A stretch of DNA of 64,000 nucleotides. Source: Cordia subcordata. Lineage: Eukaryota > Streptophyta > Magnoliopsida > Boraginales > Cordiaceae. Under the pieces are notes generated by a model that saw only the letters and a list, made by a program, of their open reading frames with translations, did not search any database and was not told the DNA's origin. The stretch is from the NCBI GenBank assembly GCA_028554755.1, contig JAPTOF010000032.1, positions 558,001 through 622,000 on the forward strand, read 5' to 3'. Below, piece after piece: positions 46,431 through 57,638 of this stretch (the stretch's first letter is position 1; every line of letters begins with the position of its first letter). The position numbers and the translations under genes were made by a program.

Positions 46431-48440
46431 AAAATAAAAAGTTAAATATAGTCCATACAAGCGATGATGTGACACCCTAAAATAGATTAAAATAAGGAAA
46501 AACAAGTTTCAAGGGATGATGTGGCACTCTAGAACGGCATGAAAAAAAAGAAGTTATATATATATATATTTACATATACATATATATATAATGATTTTTA
46601 TTTATTTTGAATAGGCAATTTCAGTTGTAGTTATACATATCTTGAAATTTACAAAAGAACCTTATGTGGAACATTAATATATTAATAATTAACTACTAGT
46701 TTGGCATCACTATTGTAGTGTGCTTTACCATTTTAAGAAGTCTTAAACTCACACTCACAATTGAAAGAAAAAGTAATTGTTCATTTTTTTATTTTTTTAT
46801 TTTTTAGTTTTTATGCTTTCAATTTTAAATTTTTTGTTCTTAAATTTAAAAGTTTTTAGTTTCCAATTCAATAGTTTTTTAGTTTAGAATATTTTAGAAT
46901 TTAACTTTAATTTCGTATTCATATACTTGTTTAATTTTGATTCTCTTTTTTATTTAATTTGGGTCATTTCCTAAGGCCTTTTTGTACATTTTGCAAATAT
47001 TAGTGTGTCATGCTTTATTTAGCTAAAAAGCAGTTAACCATTAGCATCACAAATCCAAAAAATAATGTAATGATTGAACCTAACTCCTTACTTAGTTAAG
47101 GTTCGAGCAGTGAATCTTTTGTAAATGGATTTAAATGAGAAATGAAATGCATACTTGCTTGCTTGGCCAAAAAAGAGGAAAAATAATTAATGTTTCATGA
47201 TAATTTCCTTTCCAATACATAAAAAAAATTAAAACATAATTTCATTACTTAACAATTTATAGTTTGATGGTTGGATGTCTTTAACTTTACGAATGCTGTA
47301 GTGACTTGTACATATAACATGTTGCAGAACTAAAAGCTAAACATTGCAACAAAACTAGAAAAGTAAGTTGAGGTTAAGAACAAGTAGAAAATGAAGAACA
47401 TGTCTATTTTCTTCGCAATATCATTTTTTCAACATCTTATTATTGTACAAGTTTATATATCCAAAGAATGCACGGGAGTGATATACATTTTTAAAATCTC
47501 TTATAATATTTTTGATGTTAGAGCATATGTTAACTCATTTTTTCTTTCAATTGTTTCAATTTGCTAAAAAATGATTTATCCATTAAAGTACATTTTTTAA
47601 AATTTAAACATTTATGTATGGTTACTATTTAGTCCCAATCTTAATAATATAAAAAATCAAATTTTAAAAATTTGAGAAGCAATTAATTGCGTGCAACTAT
47701 TCAAAAATTATAATTCATATAATTAATCTTAACTTTTTATTTTTGCATCACTTATTTTTAATTTATTATAATGGATATAATAAAAATTAAAACTGAATAG
47801 GTTGAGAGGTGCAACATACCACCCAAGTTCAATCATTTTATCTTGTATAGATTTATGTAGTGTATGATTTAAATAATCCCAAGTAGTTTTATTAAAGAAA
47901 CAATTTGTCAATTTATTGGAGATATATATTTCTTTTAATCTAAGGTTTAATAGATAACATCAATCACTTTTATTAAAGAAAATAATTTGTCAATTAGTTC
48001 TTTAGTTAAGATTTTTTAGCTTCACTTTTTTTGTTTGGAATTTTTTTAAATCTTTTTTTAGTAATTTTTATAGGAATTATCAAAAGCTGACCCATGGCGC
48101 ATTTGTTTTTCCTTAAAATTTTTTTGCATGTTAAACATTATTAATTAATATATTAGATATTTTTCATCTCTAACTATCTATATATAGAAATAGAAAGTGA
48201 CATATTTTGAGAAACTAACCATATTAACCGACCAAAAAAATAGAATGACACGTGGCTGCACTTAGGGAGGCAATAATTCTAGCATCTTGGCAGCCAACTT
48301 AGTACAGGTTGTGCTAGATCTTATGCTTACTTAGTGGTGCATCGAGTCCAGGAGGCAAATTTGCAAGAATAGAAGGACTCAACTGTAAAGGAAGCACAAC
48401 ACAAAAGAACGGGACCTTCTATCATGCTCTGTGCACCTAC
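46431..48440. other. AT-rich spacer
   Basis: Two kilobases without gene or recognisable element. A word gatgatgtgacac/gatgatgtggcac is repeated at about 46,473 and 46,526. An (AT)n tract is at 46,556-46,590. A G-box-like gacacgtggc lies at 48,247-48,256 and could be regulatory, but no gene follows. Confidence 0.5.
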
Positions 48441-49173
48441 TGTTGAGTGAACAGTACTCGCTACTGTTCAGGCAACAATAAACTAAAAGAAAAATTATTA
48501 TGCTCATCCATATGCATTTGTTTACCACTCCACAACTATATGTTCATTGACTTTTGTGTGTGTGTGTATATATATATATCAAATATTTGCTTATTATTCC
48601 ACAACCATTTCTTTACTTACTATTTGTTCACTACCCCATAACTGCTTGTTCACTTACTATTTGTTTATTATCCCACAATTATTTGTTTGTTATCCCACAA
48701 TTATTTATTCATTACTCTCACACACACGGACAAAAAACACAAACACATCTGCATGGGTGCATACTTGGAGGTCAAGATGATCTTTAATGGTAGATTGATC
48801 TTAGAGCGTCCAAACACCAAGTTGGAGGTCTGGTTAGAATCGCAATGAGGAGAGGAAGAGTTTTGTTGTTGTGATGCAGCGATATGATGCCAGAATCTTC
48901 ACCACATGAGGAAGAAGATAAGAAGATAGCTAGCTTTACTAGTGAATGGACACCTAGGAGGTTTTCTTGGACATGGTGCATATCATTAAGATTGGCGAAA
49001 GAAAAATTTTATGTGGTATTTATTCAGCGCGAGATGACCAATGGTATAATTGGCAAAGCAAAGAAGAAAAGAAGAGAAGAAAAGAAAGGTGAGGAGAGAG
49101 AAAGAATAAGGAGAGAGAAAGAAGAGAAGAGAGACATCTGTCGAACACTGCTCAGTGGTTTTTTTTATAATAT

Positions 49174-49283
49174 GAAGGAGCATGATACTCCAATGGAACA
49201 CCGTAGTGAAGGACCATGGTATAATTTGTGCATAAGAAGCTAAGACCTTATATCATGGTCCCTTACAAGATGCTCTTTCATTT
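49174..49283. repeat. Imperfect foldback (MITE-like or hairpin)
   Basis: Left arm pieces tgaaggagcat and gaaggaccatggtataa pair with right arm pieces ttatatcatggtccctt and agatgctctttca. The arms are separated by about 25 bp, and the left arm has about 18 extra bases. No target duplication was found. It could be a small MITE remnant or a structured transcript. Confidence 0.45.
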
Positions 49284-49799
49284 AGTTTCATGATCCTTCA
49301 TGTATTTAAAAAAAAGAAAAAGCAAACAACTTAGCATTTCTCTCTCTTTTTCTTTTCCCTCTCCTTTCTCTCTTTTCGTTCTTTTATCTCCTCCCAATCG
49401 TTCAACTTCACTTTGATTGAATTCATTAATCACAACTTCAACATTAACATTTGTAATTTCAAAAAATTAGATTCAAATTACAAAAATCAACAATGTTGAA
49501 GCTCTCAAATACCTTTATGATCTTATCTCTCTATGAACAAATTACAATCACATTTTCAATGCAACTCTGTTTCTGGAAAAATAGATATATAAAATTCACA
49601 TTGCTTTAAATTTTTACTAAACAAACATCAAATGAATCTCTTTCTAGAAAGATAGATTTGCATGAGTGTATATGCATGTGTTTTTCCACTGATTTTTGGA
49701 AATATTGTTCATATTCATAAATGTGACAAATTGTGAATTCTTACCGAACAAATAGATTATGAATTTTGAACAAACGTGTCTTTACCTTTACTTCAATTG

Positions 49800-50145
49800 A
49801 ACTTTGATGAACAAACAGATTTTGCATACTGAACAAACATCTGTGACAATTTCAGTGAACAAACAGCTTATCAATTATGAACAAATAATGTTTTTATTTT
49901 GAATAACCATCTATGACTGTTTCATACAATTTACTTGTGAACATATATTATAATGAATTCTCAATTTTTAGTGGACAAATAGCTCATCAACTATGAACAA
50001 ATAGTGTTTTTATTATGAACAACCATCTGTGACTATTTCTACAAATTTACTGATGAAGAGATATTGTCATGAATTCTCAATTTTTAATGAACAAACAACT
50101 AATTAATTGTGAAAAAATAGTGTTTTTATCCTGAACAAATAGTAC
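49800..50145. repeat. Degenerate 116-bp tandem repeat built on TGAACAAAYAG
   Basis: Two full units, 49,855-49,970 and 49,971-50,086, and a partial third from 50,087. Shared parts are tatgaacaaata, tgtttttatt and gaattctcaattttta. Inside each unit the word tgaacaaa recurs at short intervals, and looser copies extend left to about 49,735. The repeat ends 150 bp before LTR I. Confidence 0.8.
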
Positions 50146-50289
50146 TCATTCAACATAAAGGAAAAAAATTCTAGGAGCTCAAACATACAACATGAAGAAA
50201 ATTCTAGTGAAAAAATCCAGCAACTCAAACAAGCAAGATGAAGGAAATTCTTCCTCAAACAGATTCAACAAGAACTGAATCGACTCGAC

Positions 50290-51385
50290 TGATATGTCTT
50301 GGGTTTGTATGTGTTTGCATTGCATTTTCCTTATTTTAGAGGTGTATTTTGCTTGTGTAGTGCCTTTAGTGTCGTACTTATGATACAGATATGCATAAGA
50401 ATTGTTAACTAAATATAATTGAGTTTTACAAATAAATGCTACACTAAATTCTTGTTTTCATTCTTTTGGTGAGTTTGAGGATGGTGTACGAGCTTGAACG
50501 ATGATAAGGGATGAAGAACTAAAGTGTACGGGTTGTGGGGTAAAGGCTCGAAGCGAGAAGGAAGATGATTGAAGGCCAAGGACACAATTGGTTAACCTAG
50601 GGCAATTGCTGCCACCGACTAGGTCGATCGGTCAGTCTAGAAAAGGAGACAAATTGCTGATCGACCCATCCCCCAGAGTCGATTGACCGGTAGGTCGACC
50701 AGTAGGTCCAGAAAGCTGCCCTTGTGAACTAGTCGATTACCCTAAGAAGTTGGTCGACCGACTAGTTGACTGGTAGAACGTGCAGACTTCTATAAAAGGC
50801 CCAATTTTTGTAGCACTTTTATCATCAATTCAGACAGACTTTTCACATCCATTTCACACATACTAAACCCTCACTCACCTACCTCACACGTATTCATTCA
50901 CACATTAAAACATGTAGAACCAAGCTCTAAGAAGGATCAAAACACTTGGTTTGAAGATCTATTCGAGGATTTTGTACAAGAATTGCAAGGTGAAAAGGGA
51001 GTCCTCTTATTTCTCTTTCATCCCATCTTATTCCATGTATGAATAGATTTATTTATGGTGATTTAGCTTATATTATGGGTTGATTATATACTTGAATGTT
51101 ATGCAATTTGATGGTTTAATATATATATATATATATACATATATATATGCTTTGATTTTTTGGTTTCGATGGCTATTCTTCATACATGTCCATGTGTTTG
51201 ATAATATGCCTAAGGGAGTAACATATATATATCGATGTCTATTTGCTATTTAACACTTCTTAATCATTATATAAGCATGTCTATGTGTTTGTGTGATGTT
51301 TATATGAAGTGGCTATTGATCCTCTGCATGTCTATGTGTATGTTTGCGTGCCTTAGTTGCAAATAAAACATCAATAGCATAGATA
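50290..51385 (+). repeat. LTR I, first part
   Basis: Starts TGATATGTCTTGGG. It has the U3 tag tgctacactaa (50,437-50,447), a palindrome cluster and a strong TATA box, and follows LTR B in layout through ttgcgtgccttag near 51,345. It is interrupted by LINE J at 51,386 and continues at 57,427, where cccactattatgatga matches LTR B. The 3' end is not seen. Confidence 0.8.
50621..50798 (+). promoter_or_regulatory. LTR I core promoter: palindrome cluster and TATA box
   Basis: Units aggtcgatcggtcag, ctgatcgaccc, gtcgattgaccgg, taggtcgaccagtagg, ctagtcgatta, gttggtcgaccgac and tagttgactgg fill 50,621-50,774. TATAAAAG follows at 50,791-50,798. This is the densest cluster, and several units keep intact CpGs. 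Confidence 0.72.
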
Positions 51386-51479
51386 TTTTTTTTTTGCTAT
51401 GTAAGTGAATTGTTTCATTGATCATGGAATTAGCACAAAAGTATGAAGGCAAAAGAAAGCCCCTATACAAGAATATCTT

Positions 51480-54400
51480 CTAACCCCCGAGATTTACAAA
51501 TGACTTTGTTAGTACAAAAGCAAGGGAATTTTTCACCAAAAAACATTTGATCCTAACATCATTATAGACAAAAGAAAAGAGCTGGTCTTCAGTTTTGGCT
51601 TCATTCTTAAAGAGTTGACGATTTCGCTCCATCCAAATATTGTAAATAGTAGCCCCTAAGAAGTGCTTGATGATGGTTGCTTTCAAGTGATTTTCGAGTG
51701 CAAAAGAGGTAATATAGTTAACAATTTTCTCCTATTCAACAATAGAGTCATTGATTTGAGTGAGTTGCAAACCTCATCTTCAATTCTTCTTGTGAAGCAA
51801 CATGCAAAGAATAAATGCTCATGAGTCTCACATCCCATGTTGCAAAAAGAACAAGCAGGATTCATGCTCATACCTGAAGAAAGTAGTCAATACTTTGTGC
51901 TCAATCTATCACAGAAAGCTAGCCAAACAAAAAAAAATGCATGCCATGGATTATGCCCTTTGAACCAAACAATATTATGCCAAATGACTTTGTTTCCCTT
52001 CATTCTAATATGCTCCCAAGTGTACTTGAAGGAGAACCAGCTATGAGGAGTCAAATTCCAATGAAAATAATTCGAGACTTCATGGTTAAGAGAGAAGTGT
52101 GGGGTATTTAAATGAGTGAGCTAAATTGGCCAAGACAAACCATCATTAATATAGATATCATATACCTTAGCATGGAAAGAAGGTTGACGAAAAGTGAAGC
52201 TACAATAGGTGTAAAGATTTCCCTCCGGATGCCAATTATCTAGCCAAAAATAAGTGTCTTTCCCGTTGCTAATAGAATGCTTGATGGTGTTTTTAGCAAT
52301 GTCACGGCCTTTGAGCAAACATTTGAGAATCGAACTTGCATCACAAGGAGGTGTGCAAGTCCAAATAGAGCCATTTTTTATGTAGTTAGTGTGGACCCAT
52401 TTACTCCAAAGAGTGTCCTTAAAGGCATACATTCTCCAAAAAACCCTGAGCATAAAAGTAGAGTTAATGTCTTCAATTTTCCTAATTGCAGGACCCTCTT
52501 CATCCCAAGGTAAGCAAATGTCCTTCCAAGCAACTTTAGTACCTGTGTCTCTCCAAAGGAAGGCTTTAAATTTCTTCTCAATGGCCTCAATGACTCCTTT
52601 AAGAAGAAGGATGGTGCTAGCCTAATAAGCACAAATTTGAATAAGAGTAGATTTTATGAGAAGTAATCTACCCACAAATGAAAGCCACTTTGTTGTCCAA
52701 TTTTCAAGTTTGTTTGAGATTTTCTCCAACATAGGAAGGCAATCAACTTTGTGGAGCTTTCTTAAAATAAGTGAAATACCTAAAAATCAGATAGGTAGGT
52801 CGCCCTCTTTGAATTCAACTTTGTTGAGAATGGCCTTCTTATCTTCATTAGAATCACCCGCTATAAAGACATCACCTTTTGCATTATTGATATTTAAGCC
52901 CGAGAAGGCATGGAACAAGAAAGGAAGGCAATTAACTTTGTGGAGCTTTTTGAAAATAAGTGAAATACCTAAGTACCGGGTAGGAAGGTTGCCCTCTTTG
53001 AATTCAACTTTGTTGAGAATGGCCTTTGTATCTTCATTAGAAACAACCCCATAAGGACCTCACCTTTTGCATTGTTGATCTTTAAGCTCGAGAAGGCATG
53101 GAAAGTATTAAGCATCTCCTTGATACAACCAATGGACTCAATGTTCCCTTTACAAAAGATGAAGAGATCATCTGCAAAACACACATGGTTGAGTTTCAAT
53201 TTTGCACATTTGGGATGGAAGCAAAATCTTTGATCACTCTCCAACTTGTTTACCTTTCAAAAACCCTTCAAGACCACCATTAATAGCAATAGAAAACCAA
53301 GAAGTGGAGATGCATCCCATAATCTAATCAACAAATTTCTTTGGAAAGCTAAATGCAAAGAGAGTAGTTTAAATAAAATTCCAATTGAGAGTATCAAAAG
53401 CCTTCATAATATCGACTTTGAGGACACGCCTATGAAAGATTTTTTGTCTAGCATAGCCTCTTAAAATACCATGAGCAACAAGGATGTTTTCTCAATTAAC
53501 CTTTCCTTGATAAAAGCCAATTCATTCTTAGAAATAATACTTGGAAGGCATTCTTTCAATCTATTTGCAAACAGTTTGAAGGTACATTTTTAGATGGTAT
53601 TGCATTAATAAATAGGCCTAAAATCCTTCACCATTGAGGGGTTGTTGATTTTAGGCACAAGTGTGATAATGGTTGTATTTCCCTTTTTAAGGAGCTTCGT
53701 GGAATTGAAGAGAGAATTGATGGCATTCACCACATCATCACCAATAATATCCCAAGCCACCATGTAGAACTTAGATGTATAACCATCGGGCCCTGGGCTC
53801 TTATTCGAATTGAGTAAGAAAATAGTAGCTTTAGTCTCATCATAAGTGATTGGAGAGATGAGTATGTCCATCTTATCATTACCAATAGATTTGCCAAGAA
53901 TTGCTTCAATGCTTTGAACAATAGCATAAGAAGTTGTTGGGATGCTAAGTAAACTTTGGTCGAAAGTAAGAAATTGAGCTTTCACCTCATCATCTTTTAT
54001 CACAAGGTTTCTATTGACGTCATGAATGGAATTGATAGAGTTATTGCATCTCCTTCCTTTGATGGCATTATGAAAGAAATTTTTGTTTGCATCTCCATCT
54101 TTGATCCATTACAATCTAAATTTTTTATGAAGCATCATGTTGTATGTAGCTTCAAGATTCTCAATCTCTTATGAAATGGACTTGTCTTTGTCAAGAGTGC
54201 CTCTATTACAGTCTCTATCTAAGATAGCCAATTGAACATCCTTTAGATCCTCTTTAAGCTTTCAGACTTGGTGAGAAATAATGGAGAAGTGTTGTTAATC
54301 AAACTCCTTGAGGGCATGCTTAAGAGCTTTTTACTTGGGACATAAGACAAACAGTGGAATGGCAAAGACCCGTACACTCCAATTTTCTTCAACCACCTTC

Positions 54401-55165
54401 AGGAAAAGATCATGAGTTGTCCAAGCATTATACAATTTAAAAGGTTTAGGTAAGGTAACCTTTTCCTTACAAGTGTCCATAATAAGAACGCGATGATCCG
54501 AGTTCCCCAGGTTATCTATCAAATGAAAAGAGCCATCTAAACATTCAAGCCATTTAGTGCTCACTAAGGCTCTATCAAGTTTACTAGCTAAGAAATTTGT
54601 TGAAGAACCCTTATTTTTCCAAGTAAAATGTGGACCAATAGCTTCAAAATCAAATAAGCTTGCTTTGTTGATGCAATTCTTGAAATCCCAAGCACTATAG
54701 GGGATGGAATTAGAGAAAGTTTGACCTCCACAATTCAAGATTTCATTGAAATCCGCAATTATGCAAAGAGGGTTATCCTCACACTAATGACTCCATTTTT
54801 CAAGCTTCTTCCAAGTGATCATCTATTAAAGGGTTCATTATTTCCATAGACAAAAGCAACACAAATGCAACAATTATTTGGAAAAATGATATGAAAAAGC
54901 ACACCTTGATCCATTGAGTTAATATAGGTGACCTTGAGATTGCTCTTCCAAAAGAACCAAAGACGACCAGTTATGTAATCATCAACATGGTTTGCAAAAC
55001 CCAAGCTACCAAAAAAGGATGCAATCTTGTTATGAGCTTCATCTTTGTACACTTTAGTTTCCAAAATACAAAAACCATCCAAGTTATGTTTGTTAATCAA
55101 AAACTTCACTTCCTTTTGTTCACTTGAGGTATAAAACCTTGGATATTCCATGATCCAAAAATCAT
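51480..55165 (-). pseudogene. LINE J ORF2: endonuclease-reverse transcriptase
   Basis: ORF2 nicks target DNA and primes cDNA synthesis there. The start at 55,163-55,165 gives a Met followed by SWNIQGF, the endonuclease opening, and overlaps the ORF1 stop. Endonuclease motifs: LETKVYKDEAHN (about 55,050), SKLDRALVSTKW (about 54,570) and SDHRVL (about 54,495). RT motifs: NSNKSPGPDGYTSKFY (about 53,780), VKDFRPI (about 53,615) and CFADDLFIF, with FADD at 53,167-53,178 intact. The zinc region CSFCNMGCETHEHLFFAC (51,805-51,860) and the tail NIWMERNRQLF follow. Several frameshifts and stops plus the tandem duplication at 52,733-53,110 inactivate it. Confidence 0.88.
52733..53110 (-). repeat. Imperfect 190-bp tandem duplication in LINE J ORF2
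   Basis: Unit 1 (52,733-52,922) and unit 2 (52,923 to about 53,110) both start aggaaggcaa and share ctttgtggagctttyt, gccctctttgaattcaactt and gcatgga. They differ at several positions, so the duplication is older than the 291-bp one in element A. Confidence 0.87.
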
Positions 55166-57212
55166 AATGATGGAGGAAAAAAGGAGCCCTTCCCCTTGGA
55201 TTTGTTGCTTTGACCACTACTTGGTTTACAACCCATTTCTTCTTTCTCAAGTTCTTTCAAGGGGCTTTTAGCTTGTTCCAAGTCCTCAATCTCTTCATCA
55301 ACATTTTCAAGGACTTGATAGTGATTCTTCTTTTGCAACTTGGGGCTTGGAAAGCCATTAGATTTTTCTTTAGATTTTGGGGAACTAGGCTGAGAGATAG
55401 AACTCTCCTTAGTGATAGCTTTATCCTCAATTTCCTTCACATTCTCATTGCTTAGACCTTCATCTTCATGAGTTGGTTGCTTTTTCCCAACCACTTGCCA
55501 TTCATCATTTGGAGAGGCATGCCTTGCATCATAGTAGACCTTTGACCTTTGTTGTTTAGCATCATATTGAGCTTTAGGGGTTAGGTTTGTTGGCTTTGGT
55601 TTCAATGTGCCTAACCATCTTACAAAGTGAGCACTTGGAGGGTCTCTAAGCATATTCAATATCCACTTCAGCTCTTGAACCATCCCTCAATTTGACAAAA
55701 ACTTCATTTGGTTTATGTCCTTCAAGATTAACCTCAATAAATACCCTAGCAAATTCCAAATTTCTTCTTGACTCTGCTAGAGCATCCATTTGATAGGGTT
55801 TCCCAATAAAGGATTCAACATAACTAAGCCCTCTCCTTGACCAAAGTCTTAAAGGTATCCATCCAAATGGTTATAATATTGCATTTAAAGTTTACAAATT
55901 GAAGATTTGGCTCCCATTTCCTAAGTAAGAGTGACCTATGATTGACATGCCACAATTGATGTAGCACTTTTTGGCATGGTTCTTTACTTTCAAACTTAAA
56001 GACAAAAAGCCCTTGCCCTTTTGTGGAAATGTCAACTTGACCAAATTTTCTCCATGTAAATTCTACCATGTTTCTTATAAGAAAGAATGGAGAGGGGCTC
56101 CAAGAAATTGGCCAACATGGTGATGAGTCCAAAACTTTTCTCCATCATCATAAATTTCCTCAGTTGGATCCTTGACATCATAGATTCCATCCACTATTTT
56201 AACACTATGCTCATCAACTTATAAATTTGGGAGATAACATATTGAGCAAATTCCCCTTCTCAATCGAGTGTAGGGTCATTTAGTGAGGGTTTGTACCTTA
56301 GCCTTGGAGGCTTCCTTCATGCATTTTGTTGAAATCCGTTTTCCCTAACCAGACCATGAGTTTGCCCTTGTGAATTTTGCCCAAAGCCACCATATCCTCT
56401 TAGGTCGGCGTTTTCAAATTTGCCACTGTTTCTTGCTTCATTTTGTTAACCAAGTGGAAGAGATGATTTGGCATTTGGCACTAAGGTGGCTACCACGTTT
56501 GGTAGAAGTGGGCCTAAATTACTTCTAGCTTGGTTGCCATTTTGTCGAGGGGAGAGAGAAAGGAAATCCTCTTCATCTATTTTCAAAGTAGAGGTACATT
56601 AGTTGTTAAATTGTGGCTAGAATAAGCTTGAAAAGTACCCATACCAACCTGAATTTGGGTTCTACTTTCAGCAACCATTGTACCGTCATTATGCTTTATG
56701 CTTTATCCATTAGGCAAAACTTTGTCATCTTCCTTAGCAAAAATAGGACCTGATCATTCATTTGGAATGTAGAAGCTTTGCCAGCCGTGAGTTCATGGTG
56801 ACTTAGACTACTAGGACCAAAATTTGAAGTACTTCTTGGAGTCGAAACAAATATGTGCATGGCAAGCACTTTCTGAACAAATTTTTTTTTTATCAAAGTT
56901 TAAATCTTTAGTACCTTGGGCAAATAAGGAATAGGGTTTTGATTTGCTGATGAGACCTTCAACAAGTTCTTGCTTTGCATTTTCATTTTGTTCTTCCATT
57001 TATTGAAAAGTCTTCCCCAATTCAATAACATTATAAACTTCCTTAACTAGTGGTTGAACAAGCATCTTCACTCTCAATGCGAAGAGGCCGACCAACCTCA
57101 ACAACACAATATTTCTTGGACTTAGTTGAAGAAATACACTTCTTAGCTTCCATTTTGGCATTCAAACATTCACTAGACCTTACTAGAGATGAGCTCTTCT
57201 TCTTCTTTTCCA
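55162..57212 (-). pseudogene. LINE J ORF1: DUF4283-like nucleic-acid-binding protein
   Basis: ORF1 proteins of plant LINEs bind the element RNA. The start MEKKKKSSSLVRSSECLNAK is at 57,212. A Ser/Asn-rich N-terminal part follows, broken by stops, including EEQNENAKQELVEGL (about 56,990). The DUF4283-like domain is at 55,824-56,132, with FTWRKFGQVDISTKGQGLF and LHQLWHVNHRSLLLRKW. The charged C-terminal part (55,162-55,683) is open for 173 codons and ends PPSL before TGA at 55,162-55,164. No zinc knuckle was seen, unlike LINE K. The stop overlaps the ORF2 start codon as ATGA. Confidence 0.83.
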
Positions 57213-57426
57213 TGAATTCAAGGTGGTTGGAGCTTTGAGATAGGTATGATATAAGTGTTTGGGTTTCAAATCGTCAGAGGTTCAAGAAAAGAGGTAGATG
57301 ATGATGGTGAAAATGGAAGATGGGGCAAGATTTGGAGGTAGAAGGTCGTGAAAAGGTAGCAGGTTTAGGTTAGGTCAGAGAGAAGGTAGAGAGAATTCAT
57401 GGTTTGGTTTTCAGATTTTAATTTCT

Positions 57427-57610
57427 AATGCATAATACAGTGTAATCCGAGCATGATGATGTCTGGTAACCAAGTATATCTATGTATTCACAAGTGCCAT
57501 AATGTTGAACATGTATGAATGTGCTTGATTACTAAATCCCACTATTATGATGATATATTCATGATGCTTAGCTAATGTGGAATTAATCAAACAATGAAGT
57601 AAAAACTGAA
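57427..57610 (+). repeat. LTR I, second part
   Basis: Continues LTR I after LINE J. The phrases gcatgatgatgtc, aaatcccactattatgatg and catgatgcttagctaatg align with LTR B near 16,320-16,450 (read on the minus strand). It stops where LINE K begins; the remainder is probably beyond the window. Confidence 0.55.
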
Positions 57611-57638
57611 GAATCTATCTCATCCTTCTCTTTCTAGC

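Larger units (their letters stand above)
48441..50284. other. Non-coding region with hairpins and tandem repeats
   Basis: Holds the hairpin tgaacagta/tactgttca (48,448-48,470) and a (GT)n(AT)n microsatellite (48,555-48,579). Degenerate 22-bp units of atcccacaattatttgttt type follow (about 48,600-48,715), then a GA-rich tract (49,061-49,135), a foldback (49,174-49,283) and the minisatellite described separately. Open frames here follow low-complexity sequence and are not credible genes. Confidence 0.6.
51386..57426 (-). mobile_element. LINE J (plant non-LTR retrotransposon), inserted in LTR I
   Basis: The minus-strand element ends in a 10-base A tail (plus T-run 51,386-51,395). It has ORF1 with a DUF4283-like domain, then endonuclease, reverse transcriptase and a C-terminal zinc region. 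The flanks aatagcatagata (51,373-51,385) and aatgcataata (57,427-57,437) may be a decayed target duplication. LTR I sequence lies on both sides, which supports insertion into it. It appears to be nearly full length but carries frameshifts and a 190-bp duplication. Confidence 0.87.

Noticed and set aside
48247..48256. G-box gacacgtggc as promoter of a host gene
   Set aside because: No coding sequence follows on either strand within several kb.
48600..48715. Short spaced repeats that could suggest a CRISPR array
   Set aside because: Units are AT-rich, about 22 bp, directly adjoining and degenerate, in a plant nuclear context; ordinary tandem repeat.
48884..49243. Lys/Glu-rich open frame of 119 codons on the plus strand
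   Set aside because: Its composition comes from a GA-rich tract and its end lies in the foldback. No homology pattern, and no clear promoter.
49855..50145. Minisatellite as centromeric satellite
   Set aside because: Only two to three units are present; no higher-order array.
52656..53054. 132-codon plus-strand open frame with an internal protein repeat
   Set aside because: Antisense to LINE J ORF2; the repeat is the 190-bp DNA duplication, not a repeat protein.
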